Shown: piece by piece, positions 49,901-62,220 of the stretch
How positions within the stretch are numbered: position 1 is the stretch's first letter
Layout: each line of letters opens with the position of its first letter
DNA from: Stercorarius parasiticus
Taxonomy: Eukaryota > Chordata > Aves > Charadriiformes > Stercorariidae
Reading direction: 5' to 3'
Assembly (NCBI GenBank): GCA_013396915.1
Contig: VWZL01002227.1
Coordinates: forward strand, 62,001 to 126,000
Length of the DNA stretch: 64,000 bases
Program-made: the position numbers and the translations under genes
The notes under the pieces: model-generated
What the model was told of the DNA's origin: nothing
The model's database searches: none
Seen by the model: the letters and a program-made list of their open reading frames with translations, nothing else

Positions 49901-52900
49901 TATTTATTAATAGTAAGGCAGTTCTTAGTCTACAGAGCAAGGTATTGTAGCCACTGTAAAGGAAAAAAAAAGGAGTGAAGGCAGCCTCTTCTCTCCTTTC
50001 TGTTTATTACTGTCTGTACTGAAGGAGAATGCAAATGTGCAGAGATAAGAGGGACTTGCAACAAGATCTCATGTGGGAGGGTTTTCCCCCACAGATCTTT
50101 TGCCTCTGCCCACATATTCAAACAGCGCAGACATTTAGTGCCTATCAGATTCCAGTGCGTGTTCCCCATGTAACACTTCTGCAGAATTCTCCTTTGATGA
50201 AATACGGTGTTTCTTTATGTTCACCTCTGCAAATACCTGAAACCCTCTAGCTGAGAGGCAGCCCTATAACTTGGTGACGTATATTCTGTGGAAAATCCAA
50301 ATGAGCATAGTATATTTTTCCAAATAGTAATTGCTTGGTTTTCTGCTTCAAGGTCTGTGAAAACATTGCATTTGGTGAAACCCAACCCTTCCGCACTCGA
50401 AAAGTACAGCAAGCACAGAAGTCTAACAACTCACCGGTACTTTTAATTGATCTGGAATTTCTACAAGGTGCCACCCTTTTCCACACCTCCTACCTCCGCC
50501 TTAAGTGACTCAGCCTCTGAAGGAGAAATCTCTTGACTTTTCAGACAGCTGGATGGGGAACGACAGTTCGGCTCTCTGTCTGCTTTGATTGTACCTCACT
50601 TCCAGGTATCTCTAGGTTGACTTACCACACTGAGCCACACCAGGACACTAACTTCTACCGTACCTAGGTAAGGGTGTTTACTCTTCTGTTTTTATATACC
50701 ATGTATCGAAAGTCCTACATTTTCAGATGTTCTGTGATTTCCTGGTGTCCAACTAAGGATTCCACTTCAAAGTGGAATCCCACTGCTTTTCAAGACGTGT
50801 GGAGAACTTGACTGTGAAAACCCAGCTCTTAAAGCGTCTTATTTTAGGTGTTCAGGTTCCCTGGACTTCTCTGAAATCTTCTCTTAATTACTTCAATATT
50901 TACATTATATTGCTAATTGTATTTTATTCTAGTGCTGTTTCTCTGATGACAAACTCACTTTTCATTAATGGCTGTTTTAATGTCATTTCTGCACTTTGGT
51001 TCATTTTATTCTTTCTTTATTATTTCTTTGGATTTTATATCTAAAATTACAGAGTACTAAAATCTCATTTACTTCAATTTGCTTCAAGTATATGGTTTTC
51101 GGAAAAAAAAAAAGCAACAGTTTGCTTCATTTCCCCCTTTGCAAAAGGTGTAGCAAAAAATACCCATTCTGTTTTGATACAATGATTTATCTGTACCATG
51201 AACTGCACCCCTGTATAAACAGGAAGGTTCTTCATTAAAAAGCTAGCAAAATGAAAGGAAAGAGTTGGATAAAAAAATTTAAAATTATCACCCTCCTCCT
51301 ACATTGCATTAAAAAAAAGCCATTTAAAACTGATCTTATATTTCTAATTTGAAAACACATACAAATTTGGGTTCTGACTTAGCAGTTGATTTTACATTAG
51401 TGACAATTCCAAAGCTTAATTTCTTTCAAAACAGAATCTCCTCCGCCCATGTCCTGAAAAACCAGTTCTGAGACCTCTTTCTGCTACAAATAGATGAATG
51501 ATTTCTGTCGTACATTCACGTGTTCTCTAGTCCTACCTTGCCTGTTTTCTCTTTTACGCACATACACGTGTTTTTCCTATTCTCTGTGAGGGTTGTTATC
51601 AATTCTGTGGCCTAAACTGTATAGTAAAATACTTATTTAAACACAGTCTATTATTTCCAGAAGTTTACAAATGTATTATACGGCTATTGCTCTGACATGT
51701 AACTCTTGGAAAAAAAATTCATTCTAGGAACTTTTTTTGTTGTTCTTTAATGGCTGTAAAACAAATGTAGTTATTTTTACATGTAGTTTTTACATGTACC
51801 TACAGTATTGACCTATGGCAGTGGATACTGGTGACAATTTTGCAGGGAAGAAAGTGCAGCACCAGTTATACATACAGATCTGCACCTGGCAGAGTGGGCT
51901 TTTAAGGCTATTTAGGAGATTATATGTTTGGAAATGTACAGCCTTGGGTGGCTCTAGCTGTGATGGTGATTTGAAAACCAGCCTTTATCTGTGATGAAAA
52001 GAGAAGCAATGCTTAGAAATACAAATCCTTATTTGAGTTGAAGAATAGGTAGCCAGGTCTGACAGCACAGTCACAGCGCTTCTGATATTTGAGGGGAGAA
52101 ATTATGGATGTAGAGAACAAAGCAAAATTGATGTTGACTTACAAACCAGCAAGATTTCACCTCACACACTTATGGATGTCTATCTAGAAGAACAACTGTA
52201 ATGATGTCCCCAGTGCCTTATTTCTGAGGCTTGGAGATCTTTATCCTGTATGAAGTCAGAATGACTTAAATCAGTTGCTTGCTCACACATCTAGGTCTTA
52301 CTATATTCAAGAGAAATGATGGAGAAAACAATAAAGTTTGCTGACCTGACATCCTGACATGAAAGTTGTTAACTAAAAGGAAGGAATTACTGTAGCGTGC
52401 TTTGAAACTGTGATCAAGTAGGATCAAATGTGCTTTTGTTTAAAATATTATATTCTCCACATTCATCTCATATAAATGAAAGATAATGCATGGAGTGTAG
52501 AATTAACATTAACAGCTCCAATAGAAAAAGAAAAAGAAACAAAAAGTAAAGCTGAAGTAAGCCATCATTTTAGTCAATCACCAATACTTATTCTGTGCAA
52601 AATTTCTCCTGGACGGCAGCGAAAACAGCAAATGGGTTGAAATGCAAAGGATGTGGAAAATGAATTTCCTAACCTTTTATTAGATTTCTATTGGAACAAT
52701 TCTAAAACGTTGAGCTCTGATTACTCACAAGACTTTGAATGTTCAGCTTACTTCAGAGCAGAACAGTCTTTCAAGAAGATGAAATTTTGGTGCAAAGTTT
52801 CATATTTGGGATAAGGAGAGACCAAATTGTCTGTTTATTTTCTTTTTCAAATAGCAGATACTAGACGATTTTGAAAAGCTGGAACTTTAAGAACGCGTAG

Positions 52901-55900
52901 CAAACAGTAGTCAGCAAGCTGTGACTGTGTAGAGCCATGTATAAGACACCTACTTGTTCCAGCTGGCTTTTTTGTGTGGACATGACAAACTCAGTGGCTT
53001 CCCTACAATCCAGGCTGCTTTAGCAAAGCAGCACAAGAAGTGGGAAAACGGGAAAATTCTGAAAATTTTTTATTTTAAACTAGTTGTTCATCTGCAACTT
53101 TTTGTATCACCCAGTTTATTAATAATAGTAGGAAGTTTGATAGTTGAGGCATTCACATTTGGCAGCGCTTTATATGAAAAACTTCAGTATAAAAACAAAT
53201 GTTTTGATTTTTAAGAGAAGGTGTACCTCCCTTGACACTCCCTCAACATCTACTATGTTGAATTACTTATTATACAGTGCGATGATATGCAGTACCTCTA
53301 AGCTGCGGAAAGAAATATTGTTTATTAAAAGCAAAAGACATATAATCTGAATATTTGTAAATAAGGTCTTAATCACTGTCATAGCTAGAAGCTAAAGAAC
53401 AAAGGTGTTTTTAGTTGTAACTATTTCAGTCCAATGTGGAAAACATGATTCTTACAGGAAATGTTTGTATTATTGTTATGTATTTTTTTAAATACAGCAA
53501 TACATATATGTGAAACCTAATTACATAGAAAGCTACAGCCAAGAACAGAAGGAGGAAGAGGACTCTGTATTAGAAGAATGGGTGTGCTCAGACCAGCTGA
53601 AAAATAGAATGTCTATCTTTGAGAATTTAAGGCAGACCTGAGGTCTTCTGCTGATCATTCACTATAGGACGTGGAAAGGAGATGTAGGAATGTGAATATT
53701 TATGATAAAAATAGAACTGGAGACCTGTGCTGCTTTCTGAATAACTTATTGCAAGCTTGGAGGGGCATTTGACTTGCCCTGAAGTCATGTCTGAAGTTTT
53801 TTCTGGATTTCTTTGGGATTGTATTTGGATGTCTCAAAAAATGGGTGAGGGTCTGAATTCAGAATTGGCATGTCTTAAAACTTTTGGGTAACTTCTCATT
53901 GGACTGGCTGGGGCAGTTTCAATTTTCTTTTAAAGTTTCCTGACGCTGTTTTTAATTTCAAATTACACTGGAGCTGCATTCCTGTTTGTTTTTGTTTTGC
54001 ATTCCAGCTGAGTTGTTTTGCTTCAGTGGTTGAGATCTTATTAAGAATGCCTGAACATAATTTACTACTATACTACAGAAGCCTGTAACTTCTCTTTCTC
54101 ACAATTCCATTTACTATGTTAAAAACTTTTTTTTTTTCCTCTCCCCTGAACCATGGGCTGAAGAGAAACAGTTCATTGACCTATGTGAACAATGTGATGG
54201 TTCCAGATCGTTATGAGCTGAAGTTTTTAAACCAATGTGATCTTCACAGTCTCCTGTCCATTCCCCTTTCCGCGTACACAGATACACACATACACACACT
54301 TAGTTCACAACAATGAAACAAGAAAAAAATGCTTTGATGAGTTATATTCTGCCTCTTTACACAAGATTCTTTTAATTTCTACGATCCTGAAATTTAAATC
54401 TTACTACAACGATTCTTGATTGTCTGTGATAGAGATTAAAGTAGGATTTTCTTTAATTTTCATTTTAAATTTTAATATATTAATCTTTGATATGCAACTT
54501 CTGAAGAAGTAAGCCTTGAGGACAATATGCCAGTATTCTCTAAGACTAAAATGCCTGGGTTTAAAATTTCAGCATACCTGGTACATTTTTCAGTGCTGAA
54601 TATAAAAGGGAGTGTGCCTGTTTCTTATATTCATTTATGCCTACTACATTCAGGCTTGGAGACTAGGTAGTATTTTATTCTGGATGCTGTACACATGTGC
54701 AACAGAAATATGGTTTTGCCCTAAAAACATTAAAAAATGAATACAGGGCAAGTGATAAAGCACTGTTTCAATTAAATGATGGAGGATGAATGAAACACAC
54801 TTACTCTGGGCTGATTTTAGTTCTTTGCTGGAATTTCTTTTGTCATGCATGGGTACAAGTGGGAGCTGCAAATGTGCTTTCCAGTTGCTTTTCAGGGTCT
54901 CAATGTCATTAATGCATTTGTAGTTATGCCGTAGATTTTAAAGACAAGCCTCAAAATATATGGATTTTCTACTTTGGAGATAATTTATGTTTCAGAACAA
55001 ATGTCTGAGGTTTTCTTGTTTATTTTTAACAAAGGTGTATGATACTTTCTTGCCATCTCTGTGAGAAAATTCGGTTCCCATCCTGAATCTATGGAAAGCA
55101 AGGCTATAGAATAGCATGAAGTCTACACAGTAGTTTCCTGTTATTTTTAAAGAGAAATATTTAAATTGGAAAATGGGTATTTTTAACAAGATATTCTAAG
55201 ACTTAGAATGAGCAAATTTGGTTTAATTTCCACAAAAGGAGGCTCCACTTTCAAAGTTTTATGATTCACTTCCCTTGGGAAATGGCTTTAAAAGTCTTTA
55301 TTAGAAAATAAATCCACGTTCCTTTCATATAAAACTACTACTTCTTCTCCAGATGAAGAAGTGCCAGCGCTCACTGCTTGTGAAATACACTGAAATGTCA
55401 AGCTTCCTATTATCCTGGGACTGACTGAAATAAATACCAGTATCAGGCATGTAGCTGTTGCTAAGCTGAAGATGTAAATAAATCAGAGTCTTCTCTATCA
55501 TCTTATGACAGTTCAGGAAAATTTATAGCAAGATTGGTTATTATCTAAAATTGATTGCTTGATAACCTACCTGAACAGTTTCTAGGAAATTCAGTGCATA
55601 TCTGCTTAAATCCTTACGTCAGTAATTTTGAAAAACATTTTATAACCTATTGCAAAATAAATAAGGCTCACCATAGCCCTGAGCATACTTTTATTGGGTG
55701 GGAACCAGATCCAGCAGTCACATGTTTTCTTCACACACTGTGCCAATGCATGCTAGATACCAACAACTAAGGTTAAAAGAAAGAAGAGTGGGTCAGAGCC
55801 TTCCAATTCGCGTGCCAGAATTTTAAACTCTCATAAACATCTGGAATTTCACAACTGGATAAGATATATGCTGAGTTTTGGACTCCGATATTATTTTTGT

Positions 55901-56579
55901 ATTTATTTCTTTACTTTCTAAAAAGATCTGTTTTTGTTTGCGTCCAGATTTTGGTTTCCTGCTTTCTTTTCTTGGTAATCATAAGGTATTTCAGTGATTG
56001 CCTGGCAGTAAAAACATAGAAAACAAAAATCTGCTCTAAGCACAATTCATTGTGGTATCCACTAGTTTTATATGCTTCGTTGTCAGCCTTACTTTTAGTA
56101 TTTTTGCCAAAATTCAACATCTTCACTTTCCATCAATAAAGAAACAGCCACAGACTCTGGTCTCTCAATCCACTTTATCTTAGGTGAGTGAGCAATACAC
56201 TCTTATGTCTGCAAAAAAACAGGACAACTGTGTCACCCAGACAACTGGGAATGTTTCTGATTTTTAACAACCGCTTCTGTCACAAAAACTGTTTTCTGGT
56301 GCTTCTGTAAATTTTAGCAGCCTGACCCCTGGAACTGATTGGGAGCTTTCCAGCTTAACGTTGTTTTCTTGGAAAATTCTGCTTTTCATAAAGGAATCCT
56401 TTTGCTTAAGAGGATCAGTTTTGTCCACAGTCTTAAGTCAATGTTAGAATTGTGGGGTTTTTGGTTTTTTTTTTTACTTAAGGGGAAATATTTTGTCATT
56501 AAATTGTCATTATGTTCTGCTTGATGCCTTCTCTAGGAAAGCTGAAATCCAGTTTCAAAGCATACCATGAAATCTTTTG
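43903..56579. other. Intergenic DNA upstream of SCEL
   Basis: About 12.7 kb of AT-rich DNA with no exon I can recognise. All open frames are under about 120 codons and lack domains. The non-coding first exon and promoter of SCEL may lie in the right part, but I cannot place them from sequence alone. A perfect palindrome at 50757-50780 and an AP-1-like TGACTCA near 50505 are the only motifs I note. Confidence 0.55.
50757..50780. repeat. Perfect 24-base palindrome
   Basis: GGATTCCACTT (50757-50767) is followed by CA and then its exact reverse complement (50770-50780). With an 11-bp stem and a 2-base centre it is a near-continuous inverted repeat. It could be a dimeric protein-binding site or a chance or slippage product. 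Confidence 0.9.
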
Positions 56580-56880
56580 AGCGGCATGACTCCCGGAGAA
56601 TAGTTATTTTTTCTCAAATCAGCAGTCTAGGAGTCTCATTTTTGTAACCTGATTTGAGATACGGGAAGCTGCCAGTGACTGGAAAACTGCTGCAGGGTAG
56701 AAGAACCGCCTCTGTCCCGGACCCCGACATTTGCTGCAGGCCACCGAAGCTGCAGGGCCGGGTCAGCCCACGTGTGCTCGAGGCACCGCTGATATCGTCT
56801 TCCCATTAAGCTAATCACCTCACCCCATCCTTCGTTAATCTGTCTTCTCCTCCGAAGGCTCTCACCGCCCGACATGTTCT
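56580..56880. promoter_or_regulatory. GC/CpG-rich patch upstream of the SCEL ATG exon
   Basis: Within generally AT-rich DNA this stretch is GC-rich with about a dozen CpGs (for example in CCCCGAC, GGCCGGG, CACGTG and CCGCCCGAC). It lies 0.3-0.6 kb upstream of the first coding exon. A CpG-rich patch here could be the promoter and untranslated first exon of SCEL. No TATA box or donor site is clear enough to define a start. Confidence 0.35.
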
Positions 56881-57183
56881 CAGGGAAGGAGCTCCCAACA
56901 AGGAAAAGGAGGGAGAGGAGATGTGACAGGCAGAGGCATAGGGCAGGAGCACACACAGTCATCACCAGGGAGGGAAAAGCCACTGCCATGGCTGATCTTC
57001 AGTTCAAAGAGGGCTGCAAGCCATTGCTAGGTCATTCCACCCTATCAGACTAAATTTGTGTGAGGAGGTGATGAAAGTGGCAAACAAACTAAAACTGATT
57101 CCTGACCTCACCACCAAACTCTCTTTTCTTTTTTTTCCATGTTTTCTTTTAGATTCCCGCAGAAGGACACCCCACTGAACACA

Positions 57184-57226
57184 ATGTCAGCTTTCAGCAT
57201 AAGAAAACAGTCTCCTAGTCAAAGCG
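57184..57226 (+). CDS. SCEL: SCEL coding exon with start codon
   Basis: The exon begins at 57153 after a pyrimidine-rich acceptor (TTTTCTTTTAG) and ends at 57226 before GTAATA. The ATG at 57184-57186 has A at -3, a favourable context, and opens MSAFSIRKQSPSQS (14 codons plus one base). Human sciellin, as I remember it, opens with a similar MSNVTLRKMSP. The single leftover base joins with AT of the next exon to give Asp, keeping the frame. The first 31 bases are 5' untranslated, so at least one upstream non-coding exon is expected. The donor is weak (T at +5). Reading straight through the donor gives an open frame to 57660, but nothing suggests that it is used. Confidence 0.8.
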
Positions 57227-60200
57227 GTAATACTGCGTCTCCTTCATTTTCTGCTCTCAGGGCACTTAGAGGTGGAGGCATGGCCTCCCTCCTGTCCAAG
57301 CACCGCCATGCCCGTCACACAGCTCCCTCACAGGCCACGCCGCCGCTCTTCAGCGGTGATAGGATGGTTGTTAGATTCACAGCAGGACTGGCTTCCGACG
57401 CAATGGCAGTTTTATGCATAAGCTTTTGTTGGCAGAGATTCAGGCCGAAACAGAGTGCAGTGTGGTGGAGCAGTGGGGCCGGGCAGCCTGGTGCAAGATG
57501 GCGCTTCCCTCCACTGAGGCCTGTGGTTGCCGGGGAAACCCCACAGGAGCATGGTGGCTGGAGGGGCAGACAGGGCATCCATCGTCCTCCGCACTGTCTC
57601 TTTGACTCGCTCAGGGGAAATGAGGAGAAACTGAGGAACGTTAGCATGGGGGGAGGGTAGAGAAATGCGATTTAATCATTGTCAGATGGGAATGTTTGTT
57701 CCTCTGGAGGGGCAAAACTTGAGGAGGGCTGGAGTTTGCTTTCTAATCCAGAGAAATGACCAGAGGCAAACTGGAAACATAATAAAAGCTTCCATTTCCC
57801 TCCAACCTGCAAAATACTTCTAAAGACTGAAAGGTTTTGAGGCGCATGAGGACCTGGTTTGGGTGGGATGCACCAGGCCTAAGTACACCAAAATGGGCGC
57901 AGCCATGGAGGGGAGCAGATTGGCTCTGCCGTGTTAAGGACATAAACTTTTTATTGCCAAAATAAGAAGGCGATAAGATCCATCTGCCTGTGCTCATGTG
58001 ACCTGAACTGTTGTATCAGAACTATATTTAATTTTTTAATTGAAATTTGGGACAGAGTTCATTAGACCAGAAATGAGTACTCTTCAACAAACCCAAGGCC
58101 TCATGCATTAGCAAATTACTTGTGATGTTTCTTGACAAGAGAACACAATATATATTCCTTGGCTGCTGCCTTTATAGGAGATTTCCCAAAACCTTTTTTT
58201 GCACTAAGCAATTAAGAAGACCATGATTTCTGTGAAATCCAAGTGATTTTTGGCTAGGTGATCACAGTTTTCCTAAACTGCTGTTGGAAAAAAAGCCAAT
58301 ATTGCATATGCAAGGTTAATTTTCATAGTTGGGTATATACTGAGTACTTCTTGAGTATATAGAAATGTTTATGTTATGTTATGTTTGTGTCAGAGAAGGT
58401 TATAGCTGACAGTAGAGCACAGATTAAAATGTATTGCAGACAGTTTAAAGGATCTTTGGCTAAAACTATTAGTATGAAAGGAATTCTGGAACCATTTCCA
58501 TCCCTTTAGTTGCCATCAGCTATCCTTGGTGTAGAGAAGTTTTATCTCTGGAATGGATATATTTGAACGCACATTTTTCCTAATTTCAAAAATTAACTTT
58601 TTTTTCAATGCAAACGATTGTACCAAATTAATATCTAAATATATATGAGAATGGGAAGGTATAGTTTTTGCTATTGGATCTTCACTCACATCCTTGATTA
58701 CTGAATGCTTCAAAGGTTTTTTTCTATCTATATAAATTTATCCAAGTCCCTATTACATCCCAGTCATTGCTGGTATTGTCAGTACATTCAAGACAGTAAA
58801 TATTTAGAGCAAATGCACTTAATATAGTCTTGTTGGCTAATTACAACAATGTCCATTCTTGACAGTGCCTATAAAGCACTGCTGTTGTTTAAACTGATGG
58901 AAGTCCTTCCCCTTTTCTGTTTGCAATAAGTGTTTATTTTAATAGATATTTTAATGAAACAGTGGAGCTATGCAGGCAAGGATGGGATGTCTTCATTTTT
59001 TGAAGTCTTTAAAGTCAGATTTTAACAAATACTTCTAAGAGAAAAACTGTCCCAATTGGCAGTGAACAGGCTGATGCACCAATCATGCAGTGAGGATAGA
59101 TGACTTTTTGTTCATAATTTACCATGATTGTCAGCACATTCTCACAAATTTCATCTTTGATGTTCCTCTTCATTTCTTAATGGTCTCAAAGGGCTGCATC
59201 TGCCGCTCAAAAAAGAGAAAGCCAAACCTTGTCATCAGGGCCAAAAGACAGCAACACAAATCCATGCTATCACAGCCATGCTTATTAAATGGTTGTCACT
59301 TCTCTAGCAGCCCAATCTTGGAGAGAGCAAGTCCAACACAGAGCCAGAGCCAGAGCAACTAGGCAAACGTGAATGATGAGCCCAATCCTTTAATTCCTTC
59401 ACTGGCCTTTTTTTATTTGGCAGTATGGTCGTATCTACAGTGAATTGCAACAGATAAGAGCAGACACAGTTGGGGTTACAGTCAGATATACATTTTTAGA
59501 TTGAATTTTATCTTTGTACTGCAGTGTTTTTCTTTCATAGGAAAAATATATTTTAAAAATCAGTCTTGGCCATTGTCACTTATAATAAATGTTTTGGTGC
59601 TCTATTTTGATTTGGTCTTCCATTTGCTGTACCTGTTTGTCATTTTTCAAGTTATCACTACAGCTGAAGTTCTTGGATTAAATGCAAGAGCTACGTTTTC
59701 TTATAAATCACAGCAGAATGCCAAAACACAGTTCTGACAAATGACATAATACTGACTGCATGTATTTTCTGTGAAGTGTGGTCTTTCTATACACAATCCA
59801 ATGTCCTTACTGAACACCAGATAATGATGTCTCCTGAAATGTGGTGGTGTTGAACTCCTTTTGTGTGGATGCTCAGAGAGTGAGGACTTGATGAAGTAAA
59901 TCATGAATGTCTCTAAAGCGAAAAGCGAGAAACTCAGTATTCTTCATCAGTCTGTTGATTAATTGGATGCTATTGACAAAGGTTTTGCATACTTAATTTT
60001 TCACATTCTCTTGTCTGGTAAAGTTTGAGGCAAATATCACAATTAAAAAATGGAGTTCCTATTTAGGCTTAACTACTAGTCTTCCATTTTAAAAGGGAAT
60101 GTTAAAATGGCACAACAGTATTCCCCTTCACCTCAAACAGGCTGATGATAAGAAACTTAGGTGGGAAGAAAAAGAGCTGAGCATACTTGGCAATAGTCAT

Positions 60201-61074
60201 TGAATATTTTTGCTTGCTTCTGGGCTAACCCCCTCACAAAGAGAAACAAAAGGAGCTTTCTAATACAGTGAGGAATATATAATCACAAATTAAGCAAACT
60301 AGTCAGTCAGTTCCTCAATATACTAAATATAAGGTTTGTTAGCCAAAGATATTTTAGGTTGTTTTCATAATTAAATAAGGCTTCCATGTTCATACACCAT
60401 GTGGGTGTGCATGTCTGTCTGCCCCTCCCAATAACCTTTGAAACCATACACCAATTTGAGTTAAATCTGACATAAAGATACAGACCTTAAAGGTATTGCT
60501 TTTATTAAAAGTCAATAAAACTAAGTAGCTGGTTAGAAGAGACCCTCTTCATTCGTTCACTGAGGAAAAAGTTTCAGACAGAGTCTGACCCTTTTGAGAA
60601 ACCTGAAAATCCACACACGTTGGGCTGGATGTAGGTGAAGGACCATGTGATCATCTCAAGATTAGCTTTCATTCAAAGTTTGCATCCTGTCACACATCTG
60701 AAAACACAAAAACCACAGAAACCACCCCAGGAAACAGGATTCATTAGTTTGACTTTCCTGGAATTACTGTTTGCATATTTCATAATTCCCTTATCAGATC
60801 TGTGATATTTGTTTACATTAAAAGTATACCAAGGTGTTTCATAATAAGGGTGAAACTGAATTTAGTTTGGTGAAGTGGGCTTCTGCAGTCCCTTCAAGGC
60901 TGAAGAGATTAAGTCAGAAACTTTTCAAGGAAATGGTCTGCATTAAACAGGAGTGACAGCTGAGGATTCAATCTGTGTTAAACTTTTACATATTTCAGCC
61001 TTTCTAATTGTACTTTAAGTTTCCAAAATTATCCCATATCTTAATTTTAAAGACACGTTTTTCTGCATTTGCAG
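57227..61074 (+). other. SCEL: SCEL intron after the ATG exon
   Basis: This 3848-base intron has a GC-rich start (to about 57640) and an AT-rich remainder. No further exon is recognised inside it. Open frames such as 59090-59362 (+) have no sciellin-like features. Confidence 0.7.
57240..57640. promoter_or_regulatory. GC/CpG-rich patch downstream of the SCEL ATG exon
   Basis: About 400 bases with some 18 CpGs by eye lie just inside the first visible intron. They hold AAGATGGCG (57495-57503), a good YY1-type motif, overlapped by an ETS-like site (CGCTTCC), and GTTGCC-GG-GGAAAC-like text (57526-57539) that resembles an RFX X-box with one mismatch. This combination is typical of CpG promoters and enhancers. 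It may be an alternative promoter or intronic enhancer of SCEL, or the promoter of an unannotated transcript. Confidence 0.4.
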
Positions 61075-61192
61075 ATAATAAGAGCCCCTCTGTTGCAATT
61101 AAAAGCAGACAACAAGCTAATCATGATATTAATAAACGACGAACCCTTTTGCAAGATAACAGCTGGATAAAGAAGAGGCCTGAAGAGGAAAG
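61075..61192 (+). CDS. SCEL: SCEL coding exon, conserved NSWIKKRPEEE segment
   Basis: The exon follows a good acceptor (TTTTTCTGCATTTGCAG) and ends in AG before a strong donor GTAAGA. It supplies residues 15-53 of the predicted protein: DNKSPSVAIKSRQQ, then ANHDINKRRTLLQDNSW and IKKRPEEE. The block from NKRRT to PEEE is almost unchanged from mammalian sciellin as I remember it, which is the main evidence for the gene's identity. The block is basic and polar, without a signal peptide or membrane segment, as expected for a cytoplasmic envelope precursor. Length is 118 bases, entering with two bases to finish a codon and leaving two over. Confidence 0.93.
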
Positions 61193-61824
61193 GTAAGAAA
61201 GATATGAAATACATTTCTTCTGCATTTAGTTCAGTGTGATATGTACATTTTCTTGGAGTGCCTACTTTTTTATGAATGGTATCAACCAGAATCACATGAA
61301 TTTCATCAAATACCTATTATTTGCTTATCTTGATGAGATATTGATTACCTTTTGGCAGTATTAGTCTGCTGAACGTTTACTGACTATGTTTCTCATTGTG
61401 ATTTTTGAGTGCTGAGCATTTAATGACACGTCAGGCTTTTGCTCTACAAGAAAAATCCCACATTTCATAAATTTAGATTGCAAGAATGCTATCTGACTCT
61501 TTTTTTTACAAGCATGAAGATTATAAATCTTAACAAGTTCTTTTACGGAGCTTAAGTGAGAATCAGTTGAAATTTACTGTAATGGAAACTAGGACTTATA
61601 TTACAGTAGAAACTCCGCCTTTAGACCAGGCCCTCATTATTTGGTTCATGAGCAGCACATGGGAAGAGATAATTCTTACTCCAAAATGCCTGGAGTCATC
61701 TAATGCAGAGATCTGTAGCTCGTGTGGTTGCGGTGGTAGTGGACAGAAATCTTTTGCCAAGAAACAATTTTCTATTTTTAATATTCAAATTTTGACTAAC
61801 CACTGCCTTTCTTTTGCTTTGAAG

Positions 61825-61887
61825 TGCTGATGAAAACTATGGAAGAGCTGTGCTTAATCAATACAAATCCCAAGATAGCCTACACAG
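61825..61887 (+). CDS. SCEL: SCEL coding exon, repeat-like unit 1
   Basis: The exon begins after CTTTTGCTTTGAAG and ends before GTACAG. Its 63 bases complete a Ser codon and then encode ADENYGRAVLNQYKSQDSLH, with the final Arg shared with the next exon. The DENYGR motif matches the same position in human sciellin as I remember it. The second half (AVLNQYKSQDSLHR) has the same pattern as the next exon, A-V-L-x-x-Y-x-S-x-x-x-L-x-R. The length is a multiple of three and the exon enters and leaves in the same phase, so it could be skipped or duplicated without a frameshift. Confidence 0.92.
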
Positions 61888-61990
61888 GTACAGTGGAGTA
61901 TCTGAATATCTTTCTAATTATATTGTTAAAGAAAACTGAGTATCCTTTTACTTATCCCATTTATAGCAAGAGCTTTCTTTGTTCAGTTTT

Positions 61991-62027
61991 ATGTATGTAT
62001 CTATATATGTATCTATATATGTATCTA
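61991..62027. repeat. 12-base-period minisatellite in SCEL intron
   Basis: About two and a half units of ATGTATCTATAT are present. It is a likely length-variable site, with no role in splicing apparent. Confidence 0.85.
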
Positions 62028-62214
62028 CTGTAAATCTGACCTCAATATCAATAATTGTAAAGTTGATGATTGCAATGGATGCGGGATTGGATCTGTTGGC
62101 ACTGGATGCTCTGAAATCCTGTATGATACCTTAATTCAAGATTTATATATTGTTTTGTTGGTGATGAGTTGTTTAATCAAAACAGTGAGCAAAGTGCATT
62201 TCTAATCTTTTTTG

Positions 62215-62220
62215 TAGCAG
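62215..62220 (+). promoter_or_regulatory. SCEL: NAGNAG tandem splice acceptor of SCEL exon
   Basis: The intron ends TTTTTTGTAGCAG. Both AGs (62216-62217 and 62219-62220) can serve as acceptors and both keep the frame. Use of the first adds one Ser codon. The downstream CAG fits the usual preference better. Confidence 0.7.

Larger units (their letters stand above)
61888..62220 (+). other. SCEL: SCEL intron with a short tandem repeat
   Basis: A 333-base AT-rich intron. It contains a 12-base-period repeat (ATGTATCTATAT units) at 61991-62027 and ends in a pyrimidine tract and a TAGCAG tandem acceptor. Confidence 0.8.

Noticed and set aside
57139..57660. 173-codon continuous frame across the SCEL start exon as a single-exon protein
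   Set aside because: It reads through a GT donor that restores the sciellin frame when spliced; the extra part is low-complexity GC-rich sequence.
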